A stretch of 64,000 nt of DNA from Oceanobacter mangrovi. Its GTDB lineage: Bacteria > Pseudomonadota > Gammaproteobacteria > Pseudomonadales > Oceanobacteraceae. Position 1 is the stretch's first letter. Each line of letters starts with the position of its first letter. This document shows, piece after piece, positions 27,407-37,356 of the stretch. The position numbers and the translations under genes were made by a program. Below the pieces are notes generated by a model. That model did no database searches. It saw nothing but the letters and a program-made list of their open reading frames with translations, and was not told where the DNA came from. The stretch spans positions 248,001 to 312,000 of the forward strand of contig NZ_JAHXZR010000005.1 of the NCBI RefSeq assembly GCF_019740315.1. Reading direction: 5' to 3'.

Positions 27407-28852
27407 TTGCAGCGTTTATCAGCCACTCTGCTACTCGCCTCCGGACTGGCGCTTGCGACGCCCGCCGATGCCGCCAGCAATGATCTGCCAGCACTGGGTG
27501 ATGCCGCGTCATCCTATGTTTCGCTGCAACAGGAACATGACCTTGGTCGCACCTGGTTGAGACAGCTGCGTGCCAATGCCAGAACCATTGACGACCCACT
27601 GGCGATCGAATTTCTGGAAGATCTGGCGTTTCGCCTGATTCCCTACAGCAACGCCCCGCAAGATTCCTTTGAGTTTGTGGTGATCGACAAGGCTGAATTA
27701 AACGCCTTCGCAGTACCTGGCGGTATTATTGGAATCAACCTCGGTATCCTGCTGTTTGCCAATGACGAAGATGAACTGGCCGGGGTGATGGCCCACGAAC
27801 TGGCACACCTTAGCCAGCGCCATTTCGCTCGCCAGATTGAACGTGCCAACCAGCGCGAACCGGTTGCCATAGCGACCTTGCTGGCCAGCATCCTGCTGAT
27901 CGCCATGTCCGACAACCCGCAGGCCGGTATTGCCGGCTTGATGGCAGGCCAAGCCGCAGAAATCCAGAACCAGTTGGCTTACAGCCGAGACTGGGAGCGC
28001 GAAGCTGACCGTATTGGCATCAGCACTCTGGCTGACGCCGGCTTCGACCCCGAAGCCATGCCCGACATGTTTACCCTGATGCAGGCCGCCAGCCGTATTG
28101 GTACCAAACCACCGGAATTTCTGCTGACCCACCCACTGACCATGAACCGGATTTCCGATGCCCAGGCCCGTGCCGACGGTTATCCACGCAAGGATCGCCA
28201 GCGTGGTTTCGATTTTGAAGTACTGAAAAACCGGGCCCGCATGCGTTACCAGCTGACCGACGAAAAAATCAAACCCACTTTTGAACTGGAAAGTGATAAC
28301 TCCGACAAATTGATCGCCAGCGCGGCTCATTTCAGCCTGGCCGAATATGCCCTGCACCAGAATCAGCCCGCCCAGGCCTTGCAGCAACTGCAACAGATTG
28401 ACGGCCAATATCAGCAAGACCCAGCCAGCATCAGCCTACTGGCGCTAACCCTGACAACACTGGGACAAGCCGACAAAGCCCTCGAAGCCATTCAGGCCGC
28501 ACTGCACTATTTCCCGGACAGCTACGTTCTGCAAAGCACCAAGGGAGATATTCTGACAGTCACAGGCAAATACGCTGATGCCACCGCCCTGTTGCGAAAA
28601 CTCGCCGAACAACGCCCAACCACTCCTGGCGTCTGGTTCCAGCTCAGCCGAGCTGCCGGCGCTGCCAGACAGAATGTGCTGGCCTATCACGCCAATGCCG
28701 AATACCTGTATCTGAATGGCAAGCAGGCCGAAGCTGGCCGCCAAATGGATCTAGCCATCAAGGAAGCGGGCAAACAAGGCGACTTTCAAAGACAAGAGGC
28801 GCTCAAAGAGCGCCTCAAACAGATTTCATCCAGCCCACAAAAGCTTGGTTAG
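27407..28852 (+). CDS. bepA: Periplasmic M48 metalloprotease/chaperone BepA
   Basis: 481 residues, as in E. coli BepA, which helps LptD assembly and degrades stalled outer-membrane proteins. It begins at TTG with ACAGGA upstream and has a signal peptide ending ADA. The zinc motif is HELAHLSQRH (HExxH, near residues 129-138) and the third ligand lies in DWEREADRIG. The HPLTMNRISDAQARA segment follows. The C-terminal ~200 residues form TPR repeats (for example EYALHQNQPAQALQQLQQI). It is divergent from the TusA-like/perM pair and convergent with nadA. Confidence 0.9.
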   Translation: MQRLSATLLLASGLALATPADAASNDLPALGDAASSYVSLQQEHDLGRTWLRQLRANARTIDDPLAIEFLEDLAFRLIPYSNAPQDSFEFVVIDKAELNAFAVPGGIIGINLGILLFANDEDELAGVMAHELAHLSQRHFARQIERANQREPVAIATLLASILLIAMSDNPQAGIAGLMAGQAAEIQNQLAYSRDWEREADRIGISTLADAGFDPEAMPDMFTLMQAASRIGTKPPEFLLTHPLTMNRISDAQARADGYPRKDRQRGFDFEVLKNRARMRYQLTDEKIKPTFELESDNSDKLIASAAHFSLAEYALHQNQPAQALQQLQQIDGQYQQDPASISLLALTLTTLGQADKALEAIQAALHYFPDSYVLQSTKGDILTVTGKYADATALLRKLAEQRPTTPGVWFQLSRAAGAARQNVLAYHANAEYLYLNGKQAEAGRQMDLAIKEAGKQGDFQRQEALKERLKQISSSPQKLG

Positions 28853-28862
28853 CATGAATTGA

Positions 28863-28884
28863 TCAAGGCCTGATCAGGCCTTGA
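28863..28884. terminator. Perfect palindrome at the bepA/nadA convergence
   Basis: A 22-nt perfect palindrome, TCAAGGCCTGA with TCAGGCCTTGA, includes the nadA stop codon and lies 10 bp after bepA. It would form a short stem with a tight loop. There is no T tract, so it is only a candidate bidirectional terminator. Confidence 0.4.
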
Positions 28885-29908
28885 AATCGAGCATCCGCTG
28901 CAAGCTGCGGATCGCATCGCGACGCAGCGCTTCTGAAACGAAAATTTCCTGCGAACCATTCTCCAGCACTTCTGCCACATTACGCAGGCTGTTCATTGCC
29001 ATCCAGGGGCAATGAGCGCAGCTGCGACAGGTCGCGCCATTACCGGACGTCGGCGCTTCAATCAGCAACTTGTCAGGCACCGCCTGTTGCATCTTGTAGA
29101 AAATCGCCTTGTCAGTGGCAACGATCAGAGTGTCGTTTGGCAACTCACGGGCCGCCTTGATCAACTGACTGGTCGAGCCAACGGCATCAGCCATTTCAAC
29201 CACAGATTGCGGCGACTCAGGATGCACCAGCACTGCAGCGCCCGGATAAACCTGCTTGAGATCCTGCAGCCCCTGGGCCTTGAACTCATCGTGAACGATA
29301 CATTCACTGTTCCACAGAATCATGTCAGCACCGGTTTGGCGACGCACATAGTCACCCAGGTGACGATCCGGTGCCCAGATCAGCTTTTCGCCCTGGCCAT
29401 GAAGGTGAGACACCACATCCAACGCAATACTGGACGTTACCACCCAGTCAGCCCGCGCCTTTACCGCAGCAGAAGTATTCGCGTACACCACCACAGTGCG
29501 ATCCGGATACTGATCACAGAAAGCAGAGAACTCATCAACCGGACACCCCAGATCCAGTGAACAGGTCGCTTCCAGCGTCGGCATCAAAACGCGCTTTTCC
29601 GGGCTCAGAATCTTGGCAGTTTCACCCATAAAGCGAACACCAGCGACGACCAGAGTGCTGGCCGGATGATTGGCACCAAAGCGCGCCATTTCCAGCGAAT
29701 CCGCAACACAGCCACCAGTAGCTTCTGCCAGCGCCTGAATTTCAGGGTCAGTGTAATAGTGCGCAACCAGCACAGCATCTTCACGCTGCAGCAGCTCCCT
29801 GATTTCAGCCTTGTACTGGCTGGCTTGCTCTGGAGTCAGTGCTGGCTCAGGGTTAGCCCAGAAATCCTGCACAATATGCCGCTGTTCTTGAGTATCTTGC
29901 TGGGACAT
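28874..29908 (-). CDS. nadA: Quinolinate synthase NadA
   Basis: [4Fe-4S] enzyme that condenses iminoaspartate and dihydroxyacetone phosphate to quinolinate for NAD. The three cluster cysteines lie in [10 protein letters not shown], in the WNSECIVHD segment, and in [30 protein letters not shown] opens the catalytic domain. The start at 29908 gives 344 residues (E. coli 347) and has a weak GAG ribosome site; in-frame ATGs at 29929 and 29965 are alternatives. It is monocistronic between bepA and the tRNA-Lys cluster. Confidence 0.94.
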   Translation of the reverse strand: MSQQDTQEQRHIVQDFWANPEPALTPEQASQYKAEIRELLQREDAVLVAHYYTDPEIQALAEATGGCVADSLEMARFGANHPASTLVVAGVRFMGETAKILSPEKRVLMPTLEATCSLDLGCPVDEFSAFCDQYPDRTVVVYANTSAAVKARADWVVTSSIALDVVSHLHGQGEKLIWAPDRHLGDYVRRQTGADMILWNSECIVHDEFKAQGLQDLKQVYPGAAVLVHPESPQSVVEMADAVGSTSQLIKAARELPNDTLIVATDKAIFYKMQQAVPDKLLIEAPTSGNGATCRSCAHCPWMAMNSLRNVAEVLENGSQEIFVSEALRRDAIRSLQRMLDFKA

Positions 29909-30009
29909 AGGGTTCTCTGCTTGTTTCATAGCCATTCGCGCTGAGCGGCAGTGTAACACAGCCACCCGGCTGAACCTGGATCTGCGGCACGAACAATGTG
30001 CGCCATCCA

Positions 30010-30046
30010 GAAACGAAAAAGGGAGAAAGCCAGGCTTTCTCCCTTC
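30010..30046 (-). terminator. Terminator of the tRNA-Lys operon
   Basis: AAGGGAGAAAGCC and its complement (30019-30031 with 30033-30045) form a 13-bp stem. On the minus strand it is followed by TTTTCGTTT, seven bases after the last tRNA-Lys gene. Confidence 0.85.
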
Positions 30047-30052
30047 AGGAAT

Positions 30053-30128
30053 TGGTGGGTCGTGCTGGATTCGAACCAGCGACCAATTGGTTAAAAGCCA
30101 ACTGCTCTACCAGCTGAGCTAACGACCC
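30053..30128 (-). tRNA. tRNA-Lys (UUU), copy 4 in transcription order
   Basis: 76-nt tRNA beginning GGGTCGTTAGCTC and ending GACCCACCA with encoded CCA. The anticodon loop CTTTTAA gives UUU. It is nearly identical to E. coli tRNA-Lys. Confidence 0.96.
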
Positions 30129-30153
30129 ATACCTTTGAAAACTGTTTTTGAAT

Positions 30154-30229
30154 TGGTGGGTCGTGCTGGATTCGAACCAGCGACCAATTGGTTAAAAGCC
30201 AACTGCTCTACCAGCTGAGCTAACGACCC
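30154..30229 (-). tRNA. tRNA-Lys (UUU), copy 3
   Basis: Identical to the neighbouring copies, with encoded CCA. It is separated from copy 4 by 25 bp. Confidence 0.96.
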
Positions 30230-30259
30230 ACATTCAAAAATTATTGCAGTGAGGAAAAG

Positions 30260-30335
30260 TGGTGGGTCGTGCTGGATTCGAACCAGCGACCAATTGGTTA
30301 AAAGCCAACTGCTCTACCAGCTGAGCTAACGACCC
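30260..30335 (-). tRNA. tRNA-Lys (UUU), copy 2
   Basis: Identical to the other copies. It lies 30 bp from copy 3 and 71 bp from copy 1. Confidence 0.96.
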
Positions 30336-30406
30336 ACATTTTTCTGCACCTAGTGCAATCAGCCTTCGGCCACTTCAACACACCCTGATCAGGTCAGGTT
30401 GGAAAG

Positions 30407-30482
30407 TGGTGGGTCGTGCTGGATTCGAACCAGCGACCAATTGGTTAAAAGCCAACTGCTCTACCAGCTGAGCTAACGACCC
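30407..30482 (-). tRNA. tRNA-Lys (UUU), copy 1 (promoter-proximal)
   Basis: First gene of the leftward tRNA-Lys operon, identical to the other three. Its 5' end lies about 7 bp after the predicted transcription start. Confidence 0.96.
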
Positions 30483-30495
30483 AAAGGAGGCGCAT

Positions 30496-30523
30496 ATAAT
30501 ACTTAGATTTTGCCTCCCTGCAA
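30496..30523 (-). promoter_or_regulatory. Promoter of the tRNA-Lys operon
   Basis: On the minus strand TTGCAG (30523-30518), a 16-bp spacer and TATTAT (30501-30496) are followed by a GC-rich GCGCC discriminator and then the first tRNA. This is a stable-RNA type promoter layout. Confidence 0.65.
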
Positions 30524-30541
30524 CCCCTTTTTTTAAAAAAA

Positions 30542-31321
30542 TTAAGGGTTTACAGAAAGTTTTTTCAAATAGGCTTCAGCCAGCCGAACAGTACCCGGTG
30601 CAGAATCCTTATATTGTTCGATAACCTTCTGCAGCCACTGACGTGACTCTTCATCCTTACCGGAACGATGCAGAGTGACGCCATACTTGTAGCTGGCATC
30701 GGCCGCCTTGCCATGCTGAGGATATTGATCAACCACTGTCTTGAAGTTGGTCAGGGCGCTATCGAACTGGCCACGCACCAGCAATATCTCACCATTCCAG
30801 TAATAGGCATTAGCCACCAGTTCACTGTCCGGATACTGCTGGACGAACTGATCAAATGCCTGATTGGCTTGCTCAAACTTTTTGTCGCGTACCAGCTGCA
30901 TCGCAGCACTATAGGCCTGTTCGGCGCTCTGGCCGTTAACCGGCGCGGCTGTCGCAGCCTGTTCAACCGCCTGCTGCTCGGTTTCAGTGGTGAGGAAGAC
31001 AATACGGCGATCAAGATCGAGATACCGATTGTCGCTGTCCTGACGCAATTCACGAATCAGATTGCCCTGCTGCTCAAGCTGCTCACGCAAGGAAGCAATT
31101 TCCTGCTGCATCTGATCCATCTGCATCAGCATTTCATTGACCAGCGAGGAGTCATTTTCGGCAGCTTGGGAATTGATAACGACGGGGGATGTCGACGGCG
31201 AAGCGACTGCTTCTGAGGAGGAGGCCGGAGCCACCGCCGGGGCGGCTCCTACCGAGACCCACTCTTCCGCCGCGGCACTGACGCTGATCGCCAGTGCACA
31301 GAGGACGATATGGGGTTTCAT
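30542..31321 (-). CDS. cpoB: Tol-Pal system coordinator CpoB (YbgF)
   Basis: 259-residue periplasmic protein that links outer-membrane constriction to peptidoglycan synthesis in E. coli. A signal peptide (cut near AAAEE) is followed by a Ser/Pro/Ala-rich linker. A coiled coil follows (residues ~65-110, including QMDQMQQEIASLREQLEQQ). Three TPR repeats (~132-255) begin AEQAYSAAMQLVRDKKF and contain NAYYWNGEILLVRGQF. It is the last gene of the tol-pal cluster, 3 bp after pal. Confidence 0.92.
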   Translation of the reverse strand: MKPHIVLCALAISVSAAAEEWVSVGAAPAVAPASSSEAVASPSTSPVVINSQAAENDSSLVNEMLMQMDQMQQEIASLREQLEQQGNLIRELRQDSDNRYLDLDRRIVFLTTETEQQAVEQAATAAPVNGQSAEQAYSAAMQLVRDKKFEQANQAFDQFVQQYPDSELVANAYYWNGEILLVRGQFDSALTNFKTVVDQYPQHGKAADASYKYGVTLHRSGKDEESRQWLQKVIEQYKDSAPGTVRLAEAYLKKLSVNP

Positions 31322-31324
31322 CGA

Positions 31325-31897
31325 TTATTTGCTCTGGTATTTCAGCTCAACACGACGGTTTTTGGCCCAGGATGCTTCAGTGTGCCCCATGGAAACCGGA
31401 CGCTCTTCACCAAAGCTGACAACTTCCAGTTGGCTGGCGCTGGCACCGTTAGCCAACAGGAAACGACGCACAGCCATACCACGACGCTCACCCAGAGCCA
31501 GGTTGTATTCAACAGTACCGCGCTCGTCAGCATGGCCTTCCAGAACTACGCGAGCAGAACCGTTGGCAGCCAGGTAAGCAGCGTGAGCCATCAGGGCAGC
31601 CTTGGAATCGCTCTTGATGGTGCTCTGGTCAAAGTCGAAGTAGAAAACAGTTTGCTCCATCAGAGCAGCTTCGGCCTGAGACATCTCAGAGTCCATGGCT
31701 TCACCGGCAACCGCAGCAGTATCAACTGCAGTGGTGCTGGCATCGTTGGCAGCAGTTTCTGTGCTGGTAGTAGCCTGAGTAGTTGTGCTGGTCGCGGAGG
31801 CTTCACCTTCGTTGATTTCGCCAGTGCTTGAACACGCGGCTACCAGCAGTGCGCCCAGCGTCAATCCCAAAGCCTTGTACAATGCATTCTTTTGCAT
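31325..31897 (-). CDS. pal: Peptidoglycan-associated lipoprotein Pal
   Basis: 190 residues from the ATG at 31897, chosen because it gives a clean lipoprotein signal ending LLVAAC (C22) and avoids overlap with tolB. A Thr/Ala/Ser-rich linker (residues ~25-70) precedes the OmpA-like peptidoglycan-binding domain, where VLEGHADERGTVEYNLALG includes the DAP-binding residues. It anchors the outer membrane to the cell wall and to TolB. Confidence 0.95.
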   Translation of the reverse strand: MQKNALYKALGLTLGALLVAACSSTGEINEGEASATSTTTQATTSTETAANDASTTAVDTAAVAGEAMDSEMSQAEAALMEQTVFYFDFDQSTIKSDSKAALMAHAAYLAANGSARVVLEGHADERGTVEYNLALGERRGMAVRRFLLANGASASQLEVVSFGEERPVSMGHTEASWAKNRRVELKYQSK

Positions 31898-31929
31898 AAC
31901 TGTCTTCCCACTCCACTCGATGGTTTTAT

Positions 31930-33210
31930 TTAGAAAATTGGTGACCACGCAGGCTCTCTTACGTCGCCATACTTGGACGGCAAACGGAATTTGACGTCAC
32001 CATCCACAGATACTGCAGCCAGAATACTGCGATCTGCCTCGCTGGCAGCGTAAATTACCATACTTCCATTAGGTGCAACACTGGGCGACTCATCCAGCTG
32101 GGTATCAGTCGTCAGGGTCTGCACCATACCGCTGCGCAGATCCTGCGATGCGATATGGAAGTTTTCACCCACCCGGTGAACGTATATCAATTTACGGCCA
32201 TCGTCCGTGACGCGTGCCCGTGCATTGTAATTACCTTCGTATGTCAGCCTCTTGACCGCCTTGGTAACACTGTCCAGTTCATAAATTTGCGGACCACCAG
32301 CACGGCTAGAGGTAAACACCAGACGACGATTATCGGTCAGCCACTGCGGCTCGGTATCAATCGCATAGTGATTGGTAAGACGTTCGGTCTTACGGGTGTT
32401 CAAGTCAAGGACATAAATGTCCGGATTGCCCAGATTGGAGTTTACAAAGGCCAACTTTGTCCCATCTGGTGAAAAAGCCGGGGCACTGGTCGATCCCTTC
32501 ATTTGCAAAACCATTTCCCGCTTGCCGGTCGCCAGCTCCTGAAAATAGATCGCACTGCGGCCGGATTCGAATGACACATAGGCGACTTTCTTGCCGTCTG
32601 GCGCCCAGGCCGGAGAAATAATGGGCTGCTTCGAGGTAAAAATCAGCTGCTCGCGAGCACCATCGGCGTCGGCGTAATTGAGGTTAAAGCGATCACGCTG
32701 GCGATTGGTGGTGACGTAAATCAGCTTGGTGGCAAACACGCCCGGAATACCGGTCAGCTTCTTGAACACATAATCACTGATGTAGTGGGAAATATCCCGT
32801 AACTGACTGGCCTTGCCCTTGACCCGATGACGTAGCAATTCAACCTTCTGATGTACGTCCAGCACATGGAATTCGACCGCGTAACCCCCGGCATCCTGGG
32901 AAATCCGGCCAATCACCAGAAAGTCCTGCCGCAGGTTGCGCCAGTCGGAATAGGACACCTGATCGACAGCCGTCGGACGCGCCACCATATTGGCTTCCGG
33001 CATCACCCGGAAATAACCGCTACTGCCGAGATCATTAGCCACCACACCACTGACATCTTCCGGCAGCGGCGTGCTGCCCTGCCACTGGAACGGCACAATC
33101 GCAATGGGAATCGCGGACTGTTTGCCCTGGGTGACTTCAATCACCAGTTCTGCCCTGCTGAGGTTGGCAAGCATGAATATCAGCAGCACACTGAACCATC
33201 GAATTACCAC
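31930..33210 (-). CDS. tolB: Tol-Pal periplasmic protein TolB
   Basis: 426 residues with a signal peptide (cut near LSRA) and an N-terminal domain of about 140 residues. A six-bladed propeller made of SPAWAPDGKKVAYVSFESG-type blades follows (repeated W/FSPDG motifs at ISPAWAPDG, APAFSPDGT and EPQWLTD). It links TolA to Pal. Its first bases overlap tolA by 7 bp. Confidence 0.95.
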   Translation of the reverse strand: MVIRWFSVLLIFMLANLSRAELVIEVTQGKQSAIPIAIVPFQWQGSTPLPEDVSGVVANDLGSSGYFRVMPEANMVARPTAVDQVSYSDWRNLRQDFLVIGRISQDAGGYAVEFHVLDVHQKVELLRHRVKGKASQLRDISHYISDYVFKKLTGIPGVFATKLIYVTTNRQRDRFNLNYADADGAREQLIFTSKQPIISPAWAPDGKKVAYVSFESGRSAIYFQELATGKREMVLQMKGSTSAPAFSPDGTKLAFVNSNLGNPDIYVLDLNTRKTERLTNHYAIDTEPQWLTDNRRLVFTSSRAGGPQIYELDSVTKAVKRLTYEGNYNARARVTDDGRKLIYVHRVGENFHIASQDLRSGMVQTLTTDTQLDESPSVAPNGSMVIYAASEADRSILAAVSVDGDVKFRLPSKYGDVREPAWSPIF

Positions 33211-34079
33211 GTTGCGTTCTCCGGTCTGAAAGTAAAACTGAATGTCCGGAAGTTCTTTTCAAAAATCCGGACGTCTTGCGGCACCGGCAAGGGTGACGCC
33301 TTCATCACCGCCTGTTCGACTGAACGATCCAGTGCGGTATTCCCACTACTCTTGATGACCGACACACTGATCACTTCGCCGGTCGGCACCAGATTTACTC
33401 GCACCGACACCTCCATATCCGGTGCCACGCCCGGTGGATACATCCAGGCGCGGCTTACCTTGGCCATGATCTGCGACTCAAAACTGCTGATCGCCTCCTG
33501 ATCTTTGGCGGCCTGTTCTTCTTGCTGCTGGCGTTGCTGTAACTCCCGCTCAGCCTGCTCGGCGGTCAGACGTTCCAGCATCGCCTGCTCCTCTGCCAGT
33601 TGACGCTGCAAATCAGCTTCCTGCGCCTTGCGGTCAGCCTCCGCTTTAGCCGCAGCCGCTTCTGCCTGTTTCTTGCGATCGGCAGCCGCTTTGGCGGCAT
33701 CATCTTTGGCTTTTTTCTCACGCGCCTGCTGTTCGGCCAACTGCTTTTTCTTCAAGGCGATTTCAGCATCACGCTGCTTTTTGGCAGCCGCATCCGCCTC
33801 TTGCTTGCGTCTGGCAGCCAGTTCGGCCTGCCGTTTACGCTCTGCCGCAGCCCTGGCTTGTTGGGCCTGCACATCCTGCTGTTTCTTGCGCTCCGCCGCA
33901 GCCTGATTGGGTTGCTGAACCACAGTCGCGGTAATGTGTTTTGGTACCGGCTGGGCAATATGCCGTTCGTCAGCCGGCCACTGAAACCAGAACAAACCCG
34001 CTACCAATATGTGCAGAATAACGGCAGCAATAATTGCGGGCGTGTAGGACGATGGATTGAACGGCTTAGCCACGACCAC
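33204..34079 (-). CDS. tolA: Tol-Pal inner-membrane protein TolA
   Basis: 291 residues. One membrane helix near the N terminus ([19 protein letters not shown]) is followed by a long helical domain rich in Ala, Lys, Gln and Glu (residues ~60-205). The C-terminal globular domain (~205-291) contains [17 protein letters not shown] and [13 protein letters not shown]. It spans the periplasm to contact TolB and Pal. It is shorter than E. coli TolA (421), mainly in the helical part. It overlaps both tolR and tolB. Confidence 0.93.
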   Translation of the reverse strand: MVVAKPFNPSSYTPAIIAAVILHILVAGLFWFQWPADERHIAQPVPKHITATVVQQPNQAAAERKKQQDVQAQQARAAAERKRQAELAARRKQEADAAAKKQRDAEIALKKKQLAEQQAREKKAKDDAAKAAADRKKQAEAAAAKAEADRKAQEADLQRQLAEEQAMLERLTAEQAERELQQRQQQEEQAAKDQEAISSFESQIMAKVSRAWMYPPGVAPDMEVSVRVNLVPTGEVISVSVIKSSGNTALDRSVEQAVMKASPLPVPQDVRIFEKNFRTFSFTFRPENATW

Positions 34080-34518
34080 CTTCCGGGTCCGGCGCTTCGG
34101 TAATCAGACCAACATCCTGTAAACCGATCGCCTGCAAGCCGCCCAACAAGGCAACAACCTTGCCGTACGGCACCTGATCATCGCCGCGCACCATCACCCG
34201 GGTCGTCGCAACCTCGGTTTTGACTTTCTGGATATAGCCCTGCACCTGCGCCAACGTCATGGCAGCCGGTTCGCCTTCCTCGCGTTCGAGGAAATAGCGC
34301 CCCTCACGATCCACAGCAACGATCAGGGTGTTGTCATCCGGCTCGATTTCCGTGGGTGTGGCTTCTACCTGAGGCAGATTCACCGGCACGCTTTGCACCA
34401 GCATCGGTGCCGTCACCATAAAAATAATCAGCAGTACCAGCATGACATCGATGTAGGGCACCACATTGATGTCAGCCATCGGCCGACGCTTGGGCGCCGG
34501 AGGCTGCATTGGTTCCAT
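34066..34518 (-). CDS. tolR: Tol-Pal proton-channel subunit TolR
   Basis: 150 residues, ExbD/TolR family. The membrane helix [19 protein letters not shown] carries the proton-path aspartate in its first turn. The periplasmic domain has [11 protein letters not shown] and [19 protein letters not shown]. The ATG overlaps the tolQ stop (TAATG) and the 3' end overlaps tolA by 14 bp. Confidence 0.95.
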   Translation of the reverse strand: MEPMQPPAPKRRPMADINVVPYIDVMLVLLIIFMVTAPMLVQSVPVNLPQVEATPTEIEPDDNTLIVAVDREGRYFLEREEGEPAAMTLAQVQGYIQKVKTEVATTRVMVRGDDQVPYGKVVALLGGLQAIGLQDVGLITEAPDPEGGRG

Positions 34519-35225
34519 TATTTGGCTCCCGCCGCAGGCTTGGCTCCCTGTTTGAGACGCAGCGCCTGACGGTACAACAGCGAGGAAAATTCGTCGGCAA
34601 AGGTATTCATGCCAGTCGTCAGCTGATCAACCCGGGTGGCAAAACGGTTATAGAAAATCACCGCTGGAATCGCCGCCAACAAGCCCATTGCCGTTGCCAC
34701 CAGCGCTTCAGAAATACCCGGAGCGACCGTCGCAATGGTCGCCTGCTTGACTGATGCCAGACCGTGGAAAGAACTCATAATGCCCCACACAGTACCGAAC
34801 AGGCCGATGTACGGACTGGTTGAACCCACTGTCGCCAGCATTGGCAAATGAGCGTCCAGTACTTCAGTCTCACGGGTGATAGCAATCCGCATGGCGCGCT
34901 GACAGCCCTGAATCACCGCATCCGGGTCCTGGGTGCTTTGCTGACGCATTTTGCCGAATTCTTTCAGGCCCGCCATAAAAACGTTTTCGACGGAACTGGT
35001 GGCATCTTTCGCCTGGCATTCACGGTAGAGATCATTAAGATCCACACCAGACCAGAAGCGATCTTCAAAGTCGTGCAACTGGGCGCGACTGGCACCCAGC
35101 AAGCGGCTGCGCTGAAAAATCACCACCCAGCTGCCCAATGAGGCCATCAATAACAGCAGCATCACCAGCTGAACCACAATGCTGGCGTTGGCAATCAGAC
35201 CAAAAATAGATAAAGAGTCGTTCAC
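34518..35225 (-). CDS. tolQ: Tol-Pal proton-channel subunit TolQ
   Basis: 235 residues from a GTG at 35225, chosen because AGGAG stands 5 bp upstream and the resulting [18 protein letters not shown] matches TolQ N termini. Upstream in-frame sequence is basic and non-homologous. It has three membrane helices. The second and third form the MotA/ExbB core with [19 protein letters not shown] and [19 protein letters not shown]. With TolR it converts the proton gradient into TolA movement. Confidence 0.95.
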   Translation of the reverse strand: MNDSLSIFGLIANASIVVQLVMLLLLMASLGSWVVIFQRSRLLGASRAQLHDFEDRFWSGVDLNDLYRECQAKDATSSVENVFMAGLKEFGKMRQQSTQDPDAVIQGCQRAMRIAITRETEVLDAHLPMLATVGSTSPYIGLFGTVWGIMSSFHGLASVKQATIATVAPGISEALVATAMGLLAAIPAVIFYNRFATRVDQLTTGMNTFADEFSSLLYRQALRLKQGAKPAAGAK

Positions 35226-35250
35226 TTTGGCTCCTGCAAATCTGCTGAAA

Positions 35251-35658
35251 TTAACTCTGGATGATTTCGAGAATGTTTCCGGGAATCGCCAGCGGCTTGC
35301 CCGCTGTCGACATACAGGCAATAGTGACCCCGGCCTGCACTAATAATTCCGTTTCGCCAGTGACATTGTGACGCACTACCTGATGGCTGATGCCCAATCT
35401 GGCCTTGCCAATGGTCTCAATCCTGAGCGTTACCGTGAGGGCGTCGTCCAGCCTTGCAGGCTTGCGATATTTGGCATCCACTGCGGTCACCACAAACAGC
35501 ACACCCTGTTCACGCAGCACTTCCTGGCTGATACCCATGGCCCTCAGCCACTCGGTACGAGCGCGCTCGGTATAACGTAAATAGTTGGCGTAATAAACGA
35601 TGCCTCCGGCGTCGGTATCCTCGATATAGATACGCACCGGCCATTCAAATTCAGTCAT
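35251..35658 (-). CDS. ybgC: Acyl-CoA thioesterase YbgC
   Basis: 135-residue hotdog-fold thioesterase that starts every gammaproteobacterial tol cluster. The [21 protein letters not shown] opening includes the catalytic Asp (only the [16 protein letters not shown] core is diagnostic), followed by [12 protein letters not shown]. The ATG at 35658 is preferred over a TTG four codons upstream. It overlaps ruvB by 8 bp. Confidence 0.92.
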   Translation of the reverse strand: MTEFEWPVRIYIEDTDAGGIVYYANYLRYTERARTEWLRAMGISQEVLREQGVLFVVTAVDAKYRKPARLDDALTVTLRIETIGKARLGISHQVVRHNVTGETELLVQAGVTIACMSTAGKPLAIPGNILEIIQS

Positions 35659-36676
35659 TATTAGTTCCAAAACGATCTGGCAGGCTCAGGCCAAAATGCA
35701 GGTACGCCAGCTTGGTGGCAGTGCGGCCGCGGGGCGTGCGGGTGATATAGCCCTGTTGCATCAGATACGGCTCCAGTACGTCTTCGATGGTATCGCGCTC
35801 CTCACCAATGCTGGCAGCCAGACTGTCGACCCCGACCGGACCGCCGTCGTATTTTTCCATCAAGGTCAGCAATAGCCGCCGGTCCATATGATCAAAGCCC
35901 TGCGAATCGACATTGAGCATATTCAACGCCAGATCCGAGCACTGCTTGTCGACCGCACCATTACCCTTGACCTGGGCATAGTCACGTACCCGCCGTAACA
36001 AGCGGTTGGCGATTCGTGGAGTACCACGGGAACGACGGGCAATTTCTGCTGCACCCGCTTCGTCCACCTGTAAACCTAACAGGCGTCCAGACCGAGACAC
36101 AATATGCGTCAGGTCCGGGACATTGTAAAACTCCAGCCGCTGCACAATGCCGAAACGGTCACGCAGTGGTGACGTCAGCAGACCAGCCCGGGTGGTTGCC
36201 CCGACCAGGGTAAACGGCGGCAAATCGATTTTGATCGAACGGGCGGCAGGGCCATCACCCACCATAATATCCAGCTGATAGTCTTCCATTGCCGGGTACA
36301 GGACTTCTTCAACAGCGGGATTCAAACGATGGATTTCGTCGATGAACAGCACATCACCGGCTTCCAGATTGGTCAGCAAGGCAGCCAGATCTCCGGCTTT
36401 CTCCAATACCGGGCCAGAGGTCGACTTGATCGAAGCACCCATCTCCTCAGCAATGATGTTGGCCAACGTGGTTTTACCCAACCCGGGCGGGCCAAACACC
36501 AGCGTGTGATCGAGCGCTTCCTTACGGGCGCGGGCTGCGCCAATAAAGATTTCCATCTGTTCCCGCACCACCGGCTGACCAATGTAGTCTTGCAGCCGCT
36601 TGGGACGAATGGCGCGATCCTGCTGTTCCTCACCAGGCGTTGAAATCGGGCTGATAAAACGATCGGTTTCTATCAT
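35651..36676 (-). CDS. ruvB: Holliday junction helicase motor RuvB
   Basis: 341-residue AAA ATPase that drives branch migration with RuvA. Walker A is GPPGLGKTT (residues ~62-70), Walker B is [10 protein letters not shown], the sensor is ATTRAGLL and the C-terminal winged helix holds TPRGR. Its ATG overlaps the ruvA stop (ATGA). Confidence 0.96.
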   Translation of the reverse strand: MIETDRFISPISTPGEEQQDRAIRPKRLQDYIGQPVVREQMEIFIGAARARKEALDHTLVFGPPGLGKTTLANIIAEEMGASIKSTSGPVLEKAGDLAALLTNLEAGDVLFIDEIHRLNPAVEEVLYPAMEDYQLDIMVGDGPAARSIKIDLPPFTLVGATTRAGLLTSPLRDRFGIVQRLEFYNVPDLTHIVSRSGRLLGLQVDEAGAAEIARRSRGTPRIANRLLRRVRDYAQVKGNGAVDKQCSDLALNMLNVDSQGFDHMDRRLLLTLMEKYDGGPVGVDSLAASIGEERDTIEDVLEPYLMQQGYITRTPRGRTATKLAYLHFGLSLPDRFGTNND

Positions 36677-37284
36677 GCGTTACCCAAACTGTTTCTGAGC
36701 GCCAGACGAATCAGCTCTTCCGGCGTGGTTGCCTGCCCGGCAACCTTGTTAAGCATTTTGGCAGCCTCAGTGGGCTTGTAGCCGAGTGCGATCAGGGCTG
36801 ATTCAGCTTCCATCAAAATAGCATCCGCCGCTGCCACTTCCTGCTGGCTAACGGCATCCCACAACGGCCCCGGCGTTTGCCATTCTTTCAGACGGTCACG
36901 CATTTCGACGATCAGACGCTCAGCGGTTTTTTTGCCAACCCCCGGCAGCTTGGTCAGCGCGTTGATGTCTTCGGCATGAACACACTGGGCAAAGGAATTA
37001 ACGTCCATCCCCGACAGTATCGCCAGCGCCAGCTTGGGACCCACACCACTGACCTTGATCAGGGTACGAAACAGCGTGCGCTGGCCCTTGTCGCTGAAAC
37101 CATAGAGTTGATGGGCGTCTTCACGAATCGCCAGGTGGGTGTACAGAATGACCGGATCACCAATACGGCCCAATACCGCACAGGTGGAAATAGGAGCCTG
37201 AAGTTCGTAGCCCACACCGGCCACGTCAATCAGAAGGTCAGGAGCAGATTTTTCAAGCAGAATTCCCTGCAAGCGGCCGATCAT
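36673..37284 (-). CDS. ruvA: Holliday junction-binding protein RuvA
   Basis: 203 residues from the ATG at 37284, giving the universal [12 protein letters not shown] start and the E. coli length; ATGs 9 and 15 bases upstream are less likely. It has the OB-fold domain I, then tandem helix-hairpin-helix motifs ([13 protein letters not shown] and [16 protein letters not shown]), and the RuvB-binding C-terminal domain ([12 protein letters not shown]). It is separated from ruvC by a MITE-like insertion, so the usual ruvC-ruvA spacing is broken. Confidence 0.95.
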   Translation of the reverse strand: MIGRLQGILLEKSAPDLLIDVAGVGYELQAPISTCAVLGRIGDPVILYTHLAIREDAHQLYGFSDKGQRTLFRTLIKVSGVGPKLALAILSGMDVNSFAQCVHAEDINALTKLPGVGKKTAERLIVEMRDRLKEWQTPGPLWDAVSQQEVAAADAILMEAESALIALGYKPTEAAKMLNKVAGQATTPEELIRLALRNSLGNA

Positions 37285-37356
37285 AGTATTCATTACCAAG
37301 CTGGAAAGCGGCCTAGCCTATCAGCAAACTGAAGCAAGTCTCAATACGCCGACGAC

